Source: Anaerotruncus massiliensis (ex Togo et al. 2026) (GTDB taxonomy: Bacteria > Bacillota > Clostridia > Oscillospirales > Ruminococcaceae). Taken from it: 64,000 bases of DNA. Shown here piece by piece: positions 15,068 through 22,395 of this stretch; within the stretch, counting starts at the first letter, position 1, and every line of letters starts with the position of its first letter. A model generated the notes under the pieces. The model made no database searches. It was given only the letters and a program-made list of their open reading frames with translations, and was not told where the DNA came from. A program made the position numbers and the translations under genes. Where the stretch lies: NCBI RefSeq assembly GCF_900199635.1, contig NZ_LT962687.1:1907501-1971500 (forward strand). Reading direction: 5' to 3'.

Positions 15068-16126
15068 TCACTCCTTATCCTGTCCTGCCGCGCGGATGGT
15101 CGCGCCGCCCACCACGCGTTCCCCGTCGTAAAAGACCACGGCCTGTCCCGGCGTGATCGCGCGCTGCGGGGAATCGAACCGCACCCGCACCTCCCCCTCC
15201 CCGAGGGGATAGACGGTGGCCGGGGCGGGGGTGTGCGCGTAGCGGATTTTGGCCCGCACCGAAAGCGGCCCGCCGAGCGCGCCGCCCGAAATGAGCCGCA
15301 GCCCGTCCGCGAACAGCGTGTCGCGGAAGACCGCCGACTCGTCCGACAGGGTGACGGTGTTATGCTCCGGATCAAGGCGGCTCACATAACGGTGGGTCCC
15401 GAAGGCGACCCCAAGCCCCTTGCGCTGCCCGATCGTATAGTGCAGCACCCCCCGGTGCCGTCCGATCACGTTGCCCGCGTCGTCGAGGTAATCCCCCTCC
15501 TCGGGGGTCTTTCCGGTGTGCCGGGCGATGAAGGAGACATAGTCGCCGTCCGGCACGAAGCAGATGTCCTGGCTGTCCGATTTGGACTGCACCGGCAGTC
15601 CCGCTTTCGCGGCCAGCGCGCGCACCTCGCTCTTGTCGTAACGGTCGAGCGGCAGCAGCAGCATCGAAAGCTGGCGCTGGTTCAGGTGGTAGAGCACGTA
15701 GGACTGGTCCTTGCGGGGCTGGGCGCTGCGCCACAGCTGATAGCGGCCCGACGCCTCGTCGAACCGCACCGCCGCATAGTGCCCCGTCGAGATGCGGCCG
15801 TACCCGAGGCGCTCGGCGTCCCGCGCGAACGCGCCGAACTTGACGCTCCGGTTGCAGGCGATGCAGGGGTTTGGCGTCTCGCCGCGCAGGTAGCCGTCCG
15901 CGAAGCAGTCGAGCACCCGCTCGGAAAAGAGGGCGCGGTAATCGAAGACGTAATGCGGGATGCCGAGCTTCTCGCAGACCGCCTTCGCGTCGGAGACGTT
16001 TTGCTCGGGGCAGCCGTCGAAGAGCTCGAACGTTGCGCCGCCCACCTCATAGCCCCGCTCCTTCAGGAGCAGCGCCGCCACCGAGCTGTCCACGCCGCCG
16101 CTCATGGCGACCAGCACCTTTTCCAT
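15068..16126 (-). CDS. mnmA: tRNA-specific 2-thiouridylase MnmA
   Basis: The 352-residue enzyme adds sulfur to U34 of tRNA-Lys, -Glu and -Gln. The ATP PP-loop AMSGGVDSS is near residue 7, the first catalytic Cys is in NPCIACN, and the second is in SQDICF; a C-terminal beta barrel follows. GGAGG stands 9 bases before the ATG at 16126. The open frame runs further upstream into a structured leader but has no support there. It has a consensus promoter and a roughly 140-base leader. No dedicated cysteine desulfurase is nearby. Confidence 0.95.
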   Translation of the reverse strand: MEKVLVAMSGGVDSSVAALLLKERGYEVGGATFELFDGCPEQNVSDAKAVCEKLGIPHYVFDYRALFSERVLDCFADGYLRGETPNPCIACNRSVKFGAFARDAERLGYGRISTGHYAAVRFDEASGRYQLWRSAQPRKDQSYVLYHLNQRQLSMLLLPLDRYDKSEVRALAAKAGLPVQSKSDSQDICFVPDGDYVSFIARHTGKTPEEGDYLDDAGNVIGRHRGVLHYTIGQRKGLGVAFGTHRYVSRLDPEHNTVTLSDESAVFRDTLFADGLRLISGGALGGPLSVRAKIRYAHTPAPATVYPLGEGEVRVRFDSPQRAITPGQAVVFYDGERVVGGATIRAAGQDKE

Positions 16127-16267
16127 TTTTACGCGCCTCCCTTCAACGCAACAGGCGAAGCCTCGCTTCGCGCGGCTCCGCCTGTTTACCGCACATATGA
16201 GTCCGTTCTTTCGGTATGCCCCCCAGGGGCCCCCCTCCGAATCTCCAGATCTTTTCATATGTGGCAT
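16127..16267 (-). promoter_or_regulatory. Structured 5' leader of mnmA
   Basis: The leader begins with CACATATGA, which pairs perfectly with TCATATGTG 55 bases later and encloses further G- and C-rich pairing (TTCGG with CCGAA). A second hairpin AACAGGCG/CGCCTGTT (16150-16186) with an inner GCC/GGC stem lies just before the ribosome site. It matches no riboswitch class recognised here. Confidence 0.5.
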
Positions 16268-16273
16268 GTCTAT

Positions 16274-16302
16274 ATTATACACGCTGTATTGCCAATGCGC
16301 AA
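16274..16302 (-). promoter_or_regulatory. Sigma-A promoter of mnmA
   Basis: TTGCGC (16297-16302), a 17-base spacer and a perfect TATAAT (16274-16279) on the minus strand. Confidence 0.85.
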
Positions 16303-16318
16303 GGGGGTTTTTAAATGT

Positions 16319-17029
16319 TTACAGACCGTAAACCCGCGCAAACATCGCTGAAAAGTCTGTATTCCGGAAGGGCGCGGGTCCGCCGCCCAGCAGGCGGTAT
16401 CCGAACCAGGACGCCGCTCCCGCGGCGATCAGCACCCCCACGATGATCAGCAGCTTGACCACGATGCCCGGGCCCGCCTTCGGCTTGTCCGCGCCCCTGC
16501 GGGGAATCTCCCGCGCGGGGGGCGCGGAGGGCGTTTCCCCGGCGGGGTCGGTTCCGGGGAAACGCGCGGCCGGCTCCGGACGGTAGACGAAATAGGGCGC
16601 CTCCGACGGCCCGGCCGGGTCGTCCACCGGCTCGAAGCCCGCGGGCGCGGCGTACCTCCCGCTTGCCGGGGGGCCGTCCGCGCCGAAGAGGGGGCCGCCG
16701 TACCCGCCGGGGGCCGGCTCCTCCGGCAGGGAAACCCGGAAATGGGGCGGCGCGAGGTCGTCCTCCAGGTCCTCCTGCGGAAAGGCCCCGGGCGCGAGGG
16801 GAGGCTCCTCCGGCGCGGCCGTGGGCGGGAGGGCGAAGTCGGGCGCCCGCTCCCCCGGCGCTGCGGCGTACCAGTCCGCCGCAGCGTCCGGCTCGTCCGG
16901 TTCCCGGACGAGGAAGGGCGGGGTCAGCTCCTCATAGTGGTCGTGGAAGTCGCTGACGATCCGTTCGCCGCAGTAGGGGCAGTATTTGAAATCGCTTTTG
17001 ACGTTGTTTCCGCATTTTTTGCAGAGCAT
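16319..17029 (-). CDS. Zinc-ribbon membrane protein
   Basis: The 236-residue protein starts with a zinc ribbon (Cys3, Cys6, Cys17 and Cys20 in MLCKKCGNNV and KYCPYCGERI). A long Pro/Ala/Glu-rich disordered stretch follows, then one membrane segment near residues 195-215 (VVKLLIIVGVLIAAGAASWF). Such proteins are common in Clostridia with no assigned role. It has its own promoter. The hydrophobic segment close to the C-terminus suggests a tail-anchored protein with the ribbon in the cytoplasm. Confidence 0.75.
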   Translation of the reverse strand: MLCKKCGNNVKSDFKYCPYCGERIVSDFHDHYEELTPPFLVREPDEPDAAADWYAAAPGERAPDFALPPTAAPEEPPLAPGAFPQEDLEDDLAPPHFRVSLPEEPAPGGYGGPLFGADGPPASGRYAAPAGFEPVDDPAGPSEAPYFVYRPEPAARFPGTDPAGETPSAPPAREIPRRGADKPKAGPGIVVKLLIIVGVLIAAGAASWFGYRLLGGGPAPFRNTDFSAMFARVYGL

Positions 17030-17059
17030 CCGCGCACCTCCGCCCGTGAAATTACCTTT

Positions 17060-17088
17060 ATCCTATCACAAATGCCCGGCGGTTACAA
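17060..17088 (-). promoter_or_regulatory. Sigma-A promoter of the zinc-ribbon gene
   Basis: TTGTAA (17083-17088), 17 bases, TAGGAT (17060-17065) on the minus strand, about 30 bases before the ATG at 17029. Confidence 0.75.
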
Positions 17089-17101
17089 GAAATTCCCGCC
17101 G

Positions 17102-17141
17102 AAAAGCCGGTCCCCCACGCGGGGAGCGTGGGGGACCGGCC
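17102..17141 (-). terminator. Terminator of hpf
   Basis: CCGGTCCCCCACGC pairs with GCGTGGGGGACCGG around a short loop and is followed by GCTTTT on the minus strand. Confidence 0.8.
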
Positions 17142-17159
17142 TGTGGGAGTGCTGTATCG

Positions 17160-17696
17160 TCAGCCGACCGTCGGCTCGAGAATCCCGTAAGTTCCATTGT
17201 GGCGTTTGTAGACCACGTTGATCTCGTTCGTCTCCGCGTTGAGGAAGACGAAGAACTCGTGCCCGACCATGTTCATCTGGAGGATCGCTTCCTCCACGTC
17301 CATCGGGCGCAGCGCGAACCGTTTGACGCGCTTGACGGCGTACTCCGGGGCCTCCGACTCCTGCTCCTCGCCCACCTCGACGTTCGCCGCGTCGAACGCG
17401 GTGTCCCGCAGGCGCTTGCCGAGCTTGTTCTTGTTCTTCACGATCTGGCGGAAGAGGGAGTCCACCACGGCCTCCAGGGAGTCAAAGCGGTCGGAGGTGG
17501 TTTTCTCCGCGCGATAGAACATACCCCGCGACTGGATGGTGACCTCGACGGTCTCGCGGTCGCCCTCGTTGGTCACCGTGACGATCGCATTTGCGCTGTC
17601 GTCAAAGAACCGGTCCAGCTTGGCGAGTTTCCGGTCGATCCTTTCCTTGAAAGAGTCGCGAACAGAGGTTTTCCGTGCTGTGATGGTGATGTTCAT
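17160..17696 (-). CDS. hpf: Long-form ribosome hibernation-promoting factor
   Basis: The 178-residue protein has the N-terminal HPF/YfiA domain (MNITITARKTSVRDSFKERI to about residue 100), a charged linker, and the C-terminal dimerisation domain (FALRPMDVEEAILQMNMVGH, FFVFLNAETNEINVVYKR). The long form makes 100S ribosome dimers in resting cells. It is monocistronic: a consensus promoter is upstream and a terminator downstream. Its untranslated leader holds a small AGCAGGC/GCCTGTTT hairpin close to the start. Confidence 0.95.
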   Translation of the reverse strand: MNITITARKTSVRDSFKERIDRKLAKLDRFFDDSANAIVTVTNEGDRETVEVTIQSRGMFYRAEKTTSDRFDSLEAVVDSLFRQIVKNKNKLGKRLRDTAFDAANVEVGEEQESEAPEYAVKRVKRFALRPMDVEEAILQMNMVGHEFFVFLNAETNEINVVYKRHNGTYGILEPTVG

Positions 17697-17769
17697 AAAT
17701 TCAACCCCTTTGTTTTATAGCAAAACAGGCAAGCCTGCTTTTAACATTTTACCCAATTATCCTACCTTT

Positions 17770-17798
17770 ATTATACAGGACATTGGGCGAATTTACAA
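17770..17798 (-). promoter_or_regulatory. Sigma-A promoter of hpf
   Basis: TTGTAA (17793-17798), 17 bases, perfect TATAAT (17770-17775) on the minus strand. Confidence 0.85.
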
Positions 17799-17837
17799 GG
17801 GGTATCGGAGGGTTCGTGGAAAATTAACAAACAGGAC

Positions 17838-18674
17838 TCAAATCGTCCGGCAGGCGTGCCGCGTCACATGGCAGCCCATGTTCACCGCCAGCGGCAGGCT
17901 CGCAATGTGGGTCGCCCCCGCCTCGATGTTGACCGCCAGCGCCGTCACCCGGCCCCCGAAGCCCTGCGGCCCGATGCCCGTGCGGTTGATCCCCTCGAGC
18001 ATCCGTTCCTCGAGCGAGGCGTAGAGCGGATCGGGATTGCGCACGGCCGTATCCCGGCAGAGGGCGCGTTTCGCGAGCAGCGCGCACCCCTCGAAGTTGC
18101 CGCCGACGCCGACGCCGACCACGACCGGCGGGCAGGGATTGCTCCCCGCCGCCTCCACCGCCCGCACGACCGCGTCGATCAGGTCCTGTTCGGAGGCCGC
18201 CGGGGTCATCATGCGGATGGAGCTCATGTTCTCGCTGCCCGCCCCCTTGGGCGCGACGGTGAGGGTGAGCCTGTCCCCCGGCACCAGCCGCAGGTGCAGC
18301 ACGGCGGGGGTGTTGTCGCCGGTGTTTTGCCGGCGCAGCGGGTCTCCGACCACCGAGCAGCGCAGCAGCCCCTCGGTGTAGCCCCGGCGCACCCCCTCGT
18401 TGACGGCCTCCTCCAGGCCCGGCACATGCGCGTCCTCCCCGAGTTCGGCGAAGACGACCGCCATGCCGGTGTCCTGGCAGACGGGAATCGAGAGCGCCTC
18501 GGCCGTCTCATAGTTGCGCACGATGTCGGAGAGCACCTCCCGCCCGAGCGGCGACTCCTCCGCCCGGCAGGCCCCGCACAGCCGCTCCTTGAGGTCGGCC
18601 GGAAGCATCCGGTTGGCCTCGATGCAGAGCGCCTTCACCGCCTCGACGACGGCCTCCCGTGGAATCTCCCGCAT
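17838..18674 (-). CDS. Class I fumarase/tartrate dehydratase family, alpha subunit
   Basis: The 278-residue protein is the alpha (N-terminal) half of two-subunit class I 4Fe-4S hydro-lyases. Cys66 lies in PVCQDTG; PKGAGSENMSS and GVGVGGNFEGCALLAKRAL follow, and the last cluster Cys is in LAVNMGCHVTRHA. The enzyme would interconvert fumarate and malate, or act on tartrate-like substrates. The beta subunit, normally the adjacent gene, is absent here: next is a gap and then hpf. The start shares one base with the amidohydrolase stop, so the two are coupled. Confidence 0.88.
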   Translation of the reverse strand: MREIPREAVVEAVKALCIEANRMLPADLKERLCGACRAEESPLGREVLSDIVRNYETAEALSIPVCQDTGMAVVFAELGEDAHVPGLEEAVNEGVRRGYTEGLLRCSVVGDPLRRQNTGDNTPAVLHLRLVPGDRLTLTVAPKGAGSENMSSIRMMTPAASEQDLIDAVVRAVEAAGSNPCPPVVVGVGVGGNFEGCALLAKRALCRDTAVRNPDPLYASLEERMLEGINRTGIGPQGFGGRVTALAVNIEAGATHIASLPLAVNMGCHVTRHACRTI

Positions 18675-19825
18675 CAGCGCACCCTCCTTCCGTCGACGAA
18701 GACCGCGAACGGCTTTCGGTGGGTCTCCAGCGGCTCCTCCTCATAGAGCAGAACGTCCGCGTCCCGTCCCGGCGCGAGCGCGCCCACGCGGCCCTCCAGC
18801 CCGCAGATCTCCGCCGCCGCGGAGGTGACCGCCCGCAGCGCGGCGCCGGGGTCCATGCCGTTCTGGGCCGCGACCTGCGCGCTTAAAAGCAGGAAGCGGC
18901 AGGGCAGCTCGGGGTGGTCGGTCGCGACCGCGACCTTCACCCCCGCGCGGTCGAGCGCGCCCGCGCCGCCGTCGTCGGCGTTTTTGAGCTCCGGCTTGGA
19001 GCGCGCGCCGAGCAGCGGCCCGGCGATGACCGCCGCGCCCTCCCGGGCCAGCAGGTCGGCCACGAGGTGCCCCTCGGTGCCGTGGACGATCACGTAGGGA
19101 AAGCCGAACTCCTTCGCGATGCGGATGGCGGTGAAGATGTCGTCGGCGCGGTGGGCGTGGATATGCGCCTTGATCTCCCCGCGCAGGAGCGGCAGCAGCG
19201 CCTCGCACTTCGCGTCGTACTCGGGCTCGTCGAAGTCGTCGTCCGCGGCCGCCCGCTCGAGCTGCTCGCCGTACTTCTTCGCCTTCGCGAGCTGCTCGCG
19301 GATGGCCGCCGCGATCCCCATGCGGGTGGCGGGGCCCTGCTGCTTCTCGTGGTAGCTCGTCTTGGGGTTCTCCCCCATCGCCATCTTGACCGCCAGCGGC
19401 GCGGCGAGGAGCATATCGTCCACCCGGCGGCCGCAGGTCTTCATCGCGCACATCTGCCCCGCGATCGGGTTGGCGCTGCCGGGACCGGTCACGACGGTCG
19501 TGACCCCCCAGTCGAGCGCCTCGGTGAACGCCCGGTCGAGCGGGTTCACCCCGTCCAGGCCGCGCAGCTGCGGCGTGACCGGGTCGGTGTCCTCGTTGCC
19601 GTCGTCCCCCTCGAAGCCGAGCCCGTCCTCCCACATGCCGATGTGGCAGTGGGCGTCGACCAGCCCGGGCAGCGCGACCGCGCCCGCCGCGTCGAACCGC
19701 TCCGCGTCCCGCGGCGCGCGCTCCATCGGGCCGACCGAGACGATCTTTCCGCCGTCCATGTGGATGTATCCGTGTTCAAATCTTTCGCCCGCCATCGTGC
19801 GGACGTCCGCGTTGACGATTACCAT
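18674..19825 (-). CDS. Amidohydrolase family protein
   Basis: The 383-residue metal-dependent hydrolase has PGLVDAHCHIG (metal-binding HxH) near residue 57, IKAHIHAHRADDI, HGTEGH, and ATDHPELP (the late catalytic Asp), then a C-terminal return to the beta sandwich (GRVGALAPGRDADVLLYE). It resembles imidazolonepropionase-like or prolidase-like amidohydrolases; the substrate cannot be read. The ATG at 19825 has AGGAGG 6 bases upstream; the longer frame lies over a terminator. Coupling to a fumarase-type alpha subunit is unusual. Confidence 0.88.
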   Translation of the reverse strand: MVIVNADVRTMAGERFEHGYIHMDGGKIVSVGPMERAPRDAERFDAAGAVALPGLVDAHCHIGMWEDGLGFEGDDGNEDTDPVTPQLRGLDGVNPLDRAFTEALDWGVTTVVTGPGSANPIAGQMCAMKTCGRRVDDMLLAAPLAVKMAMGENPKTSYHEKQQGPATRMGIAAAIREQLAKAKKYGEQLERAAADDDFDEPEYDAKCEALLPLLRGEIKAHIHAHRADDIFTAIRIAKEFGFPYVIVHGTEGHLVADLLAREGAAVIAGPLLGARSKPELKNADDGGAGALDRAGVKVAVATDHPELPCRFLLLSAQVAAQNGMDPGAALRAVTSAAAEICGLEGRVGALAPGRDADVLLYEEEPLETHRKPFAVFVDGRRVR

Positions 19826-19862
19826 GCCCGTCCTCCTGTTTTCCGCTTCTCTTTTCAAAAGG

Positions 19863-19886
19863 AAAAGGGCGCCGCGGCGCCCTTTT
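19863..19886 (-). terminator. Terminator after yabR
   Basis: AAAAGGGCGCC pairs with GGCGCCCTTTT, with a C-rich T tail on the minus strand. It separates the sporulation cluster from the amidohydrolase gene. Confidence 0.8.
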
Positions 19887-19890
19887 GGAA

Positions 19891-20403
19891 TCATTTGGGT
19901 GAATTTCTGCTCCGCGCCGTCCCGCGCTTCATGTCGGTATATTTCTTGAGGTCAGACATCTTGTCCTCGCTCTTCTGCTTGAACTTGCTCATCATGTCCT
20001 CGAAGGACATGTTCTCGCTCGTGATGTCCTGCCGCCGGTCGAACCCGTAGGAGACCTCGCGGGGCGGCCTGCGCTGATAGGGCGGGCGCGCCGGACGGTC
20101 GCCGGGCGCGCCGGGGCCTCCCTGGCGGAAGGGGCGCGGCGTGTTGGGACGCTCAGCCGCAGCCGGGGCGGGCGCCACCTGTTTGATCGACAGGCTGACC
20201 TTACCCTCGGGGGTGATCCCGATGACCTTGACCTTGACCATCTGGCCCATCGACAGGTAATCGGAAATTTCCTTGACATAGGAGGACGCCACTTCCGAAA
20301 TATGTACCATTCCGGTCTTGCCGCCCGGCAGTTCGATGAACGCGCCGAACTTTGTGATGCCGGTGACCTTGCCCTCCAGAATACTCCCTACCTCAAGCTG
20401 CAT
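19891..20403 (-). CDS. yabR: S1 RNA-binding domain protein, YabR-like
   Basis: The 170-residue protein has one S1 domain (residues 3-76: GSILEGKVTGITKFGAFIEL, GMVHISEVASSYV, KVKVIGITPEGKVSLSIKQ) and a basic, Pro/Arg-rich tail. Gene order after divIC is that of B. subtilis yabR. Such proteins bind RNA or the ribosome; the precise role is unknown. It is last in the cluster, before a terminator. Confidence 0.88.
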   Translation of the reverse strand: MQLEVGSILEGKVTGITKFGAFIELPGGKTGMVHISEVASSYVKEISDYLSMGQMVKVKVIGITPEGKVSLSIKQVAPAPAAAERPNTPRPFRQGGPGAPGDRPARPPYQRRPPREVSYGFDRRQDITSENMSFEDMMSKFKQKSEDKMSDLKKYTDMKRGTARSRNSPK

Positions 20404-20481
20404 AAATGTTACGCTGCCTCCTTAACGATCTTGTGTTTTATCGAGAAGCCCTTCCGGCTCCAGACACGCCAAAAGGCGGGC

Positions 20482-20772
20482 TTACGTGCCCGCTGTGTCA
20501 CGGAATACGCGCTCGTCCGCCACACCCATATCGAGCTTGTCGCGCGCGATACGGGCCATAAAATCCCGGTCGTCCCCCAAGGCGATCTGCCGCTCGACCT
20601 CCTTGTTTGCAACGACCTGGTCTTCCAGCTGCGCGTTTACGCTAGTAAGCAGGCTGCGTTTGGAGGAGATCTCCATCTGCAGCGTGATCAGGCTTACCAC
20701 GACGTAAGCGGCGAAGGCGAAGATACAAAACCGGATAAACAGGCTCTTCTTTTTTCCACGTACACTTTTCAT
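20482..20772 (-). CDS. divIC: Septum formation initiator DivIC/FtsB family
   Basis: The 96-residue bitopic protein has a short basic cytoplasmic end, one membrane segment (FIRFCIFAFAAYVVVSLITL, about residues 11-32), a coiled coil and a conserved ARDKLDMG near the C-terminus. It forms part of the division complex with FtsL and DivIB. The ATG at 20772 overlaps the yabQ stop in ATGA; AGGAG lies 11 bases before it. Confidence 0.88.
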   Translation of the reverse strand: MKSVRGKKKSLFIRFCIFAFAAYVVVSLITLQMEISSKRSLLTSVNAQLEDQVVANKEVERQIALGDDRDFMARIARDKLDMGVADERVFRDTAGT

Positions 20773-21320
20773 GAACCGGGTTGCTCCTGTTCCTTCACGT
20801 TTTTCTTCTGTCCGTCCCACTGAAGTCGCTTTTTTAAATTATACAATAAATGACTGTGCTTTTTCAAGGGTATCCTCGAATTTTTCGCTTTATTTTTTAT
20901 ACATTTTGCCGATTGCTTCATGATTTTCGCCAAAAAGCCCCGAATCTTTTCTAACAGGCGCAGGACCGGCGCCACAAAGACCCGATAAATCAGCCCAAAA
21001 AGCCACCGGATGGCCGCGATGATCCCCTTGGCCGCGCCGATGAGCAGCGCGCCGAGGGTGCAGTGGTAGAGGGAAAACCCCACCAGCTCCCCGATCAGGA
21101 AAAAGGCGCGCAGCTGCCCGTTGCCCGTTGTGAGCAGGAAAGCGAACGTCGCGCCCGCCGCGGCAAGCGAAAAAAGGATGTCCTCCAGCAGGACGGCCAG
21201 GGAGGGATGCCGGAAGGCGATGCGCAGAATCCGGAAGACGTCGTAGCACACCCCGAGCGCCGCGCCCAGCGCGACGGACAGTAAAAAGAGCCACGTCTGC
21301 CCCGCGACCGTGATCTCCAT
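20769..21320 (-). CDS. yabQ: Spore cortex biosynthesis protein YabQ
   Basis: The 183-residue membrane protein has about four hydrophobic segments, starting with QTWLFLLSVALGAALGVCYD, and the family motif GVCYDVFRILR near residue 25, then a basic tail. In B. subtilis YabQ is a mother-cell protein needed for cortex formation. It lies between yabP and divIC as in Bacillus and probably belongs to the sigma-E-controlled part of the cluster. Confidence 0.9.
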   Translation of the reverse strand: MEITVAGQTWLFLLSVALGAALGVCYDVFRILRIAFRHPSLAVLLEDILFSLAAAGATFAFLLTTGNGQLRAFFLIGELVGFSLYHCTLGALLIGAAKGIIAAIRWLFGLIYRVFVAPVLRLLEKIRGFLAKIMKQSAKCIKNKAKNSRIPLKKHSHLLYNLKKRLQWDGQKKNVKEQEQPGS

Positions 21321-21353
21321 CGGCTTCCCCCCGTCCTTCCATTCTACCTTCCG

Positions 21354-21635
21354 TCAGCGGAATAATTTGCCGAAAAAACCGCCCCGCGCCGGGTGGTTAT
21401 CCGCATAGGACAGCCCGTCGATCCGCGCGGCCTCGAGGTTCAGATCCCCCGTCTCCACATCGATCCGGCTGATGTGCAGCCCCTCGCCGCGGATCGCCAG
21501 CTCCCCCGTCTCGCAGTAGACGACCACCGTCTGCTCGTCGAAGCTGTCCACGTCGGTCACTCCCGTCACCGTCAGCCTCCTGCGGTCCTCCATGATGATG
21601 TTGTGCGGCCCCAGATTCCTCTTTTCCTCGACCAC
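21354..21635 (-). CDS. yabP: Sporulation protein YabP
   Basis: The 93-residue protein matches YabP/YqfC: HNIIMEDRRRLTVTGVTDVD, then FDEQTVVVYCETGELAIRG and the repeating beta pattern GLHISRIDVETGDLNLEA. YabP and YabQ are needed for sporulation. The start is GTG at 21635 with GGGGAGG upstream. A sigma-E-like promoter stands about 35 bases upstream and a hairpin separates the gene from rqcP. Confidence 0.9.
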   Translation of the reverse strand: MVEEKRNLGPHNIIMEDRRRLTVTGVTDVDSFDEQTVVVYCETGELAIRGEGLHISRIDVETGDLNLEAARIDGLSYADNHPARGGFFGKLFR

Positions 21636-21668
21636 CCGCGTCCGCCTCCCCCGTCAATTGATCTCTAA

Positions 21669-21697
21669 TACCTATGAGGGGGCGCGCCAAAATATGA
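21669..21697 (-). promoter_or_regulatory. Sigma-E-like promoter of yabP-yabQ
   Basis: On the minus strand TCATATT (21691-21697), a 14-base spacer and CATAGGTA (21669-21676) resemble the mother-cell sigma-E pattern (ATATT-N14-CATACANT). The -35 and the CATA fit well; the rest of the -10 is weak. Confidence 0.5.
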
Positions 21698-21698
21698 A

Positions 21699-21730
21699 CG
21701 GGCCGCCGGAGGGAATCCTCCAGCGGCCCG
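21699..21730 (-). terminator. Hairpin between rqcP and yabP, weak terminator
   Basis: CGGGCCGC(T/C)GGAGG pairs with its complement around a 4-base loop, with one mismatch. The following minus-strand sequence is only moderately T-rich (TTCATATTTT), so termination may be partial. Confidence 0.5.
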
Positions 21731-21741
21731 TGCGCCGATCC

Positions 21742-21984
21742 TCAGTCGATGACCTTGTAGCCCTCGGCGGCGGTGTCCTTGGTGGCGTATTCGCTCACCT
21801 TGAGCACCTGCACCCGCAGGGGCTTCTGGCCGAGGTTCAGCTCGACGACGTCCCCCTCCTTCACGTCGTAGGAGGCGCGCGCCACCTTGCCGTTGACCGT
21901 CACCCGCCCCGCGTCGCATGCCTCGTTGGCCACGGTGCGCCGCTTGATGAGCCGGGTGATTTTGAGGTATTTATCCAGTCGCAT
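21742..21984 (-). CDS. rqcP: S4-domain RNA-binding protein RqcP/YabO
   Basis: The 80-residue protein is a bare S4 domain (MRLDKYLKITRLIKRRTVAN, GRVTVNGKVARASYDVKEGD). In B. subtilis this protein (YabO, RqcP) works with RqcH in ribosome-associated quality control. It lies between hup and yabP in the classical cluster. Its ribosome site is immediately after the hup terminator. Confidence 0.9.
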   Translation of the reverse strand: MRLDKYLKITRLIKRRTVANEACDAGRVTVNGKVARASYDVKEGDVVELNLGQKPLRVQVLKVSEYATKDTAAEGYKVID

Positions 21985-22001
21985 ATGCTTCCTCCAGATG
22001 C

Positions 22002-22032
22002 AAAAACCTGCCGCATCTTGCGACGCGGCAGG
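22002..22032 (-). terminator. Terminator between hup and rqcP
   Basis: CCTGCCGC pairs with GCGGCAGG around a 10-base loop and is followed by T5 on the minus strand. It lets hup be made in excess over the downstream genes. Confidence 0.8.
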
Positions 22033-22050
22033 CCTTTTGGTGAAACGGTC

Positions 22051-22329
22051 TTACTTGCCGGAGACAGCGTCCTTGAGCGCCTTGCCGGCCTTGAAGGAGG
22101 GAACCGTCGCCGCGGCGATCGTGATCTCCTCTTTGGTGATCGGATTGATGCCCTTGCGCTCGTTGCGGGTCTTGGTCTCAAAGGTTCCAAAACCGACCAG
22201 AGCAACCTTCTCGCCGGCCTTCAGCGCGTCGGTGATCGCGTCGACAACCGCGCCGACGGCCTTCTCGCTGTCCTTCTTGGAAAGTCCAGATTTCTCCGCA
22301 ACCGCGGTGATGAGCTCTGCTTTTGTCAT
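22051..22329 (-). CDS. hup: HU-family DNA-binding protein
   Basis: The 92-residue histone-like protein has the full HU pattern: MTKAELITAVAEKSGLSKKD, VALVGFGTFE, the arm region RNERKGINPITKEEI and the closing PSFKAGKALKDAV. It bends and compacts DNA as a dimer. It has its own likely promoter and a terminator inside the yab cluster. Confidence 0.96.
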   Translation of the reverse strand: MTKAELITAVAEKSGLSKKDSEKAVGAVVDAITDALKAGEKVALVGFGTFETKTRNERKGINPITKEEITIAAATVPSFKAGKALKDAVSGK

Positions 22330-22352
22330 TTTGAATGCCCTCCGTAAATAAA

Positions 22353-22382
22353 ATTAAACATTGTTATATCTTCAGACAGCAA
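22353..22382 (-). promoter_or_regulatory. Probable sigma-A promoter of hup
   Basis: TTGCTG (22377-22382), 18 bases, TTTAAT (22353-22358) on the minus strand, overlapping the end of mazG by nothing and lying 24 bases before the hup ATG. Confidence 0.6.
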
Positions 22383-22395
22383 CTGCCTGGGATAA

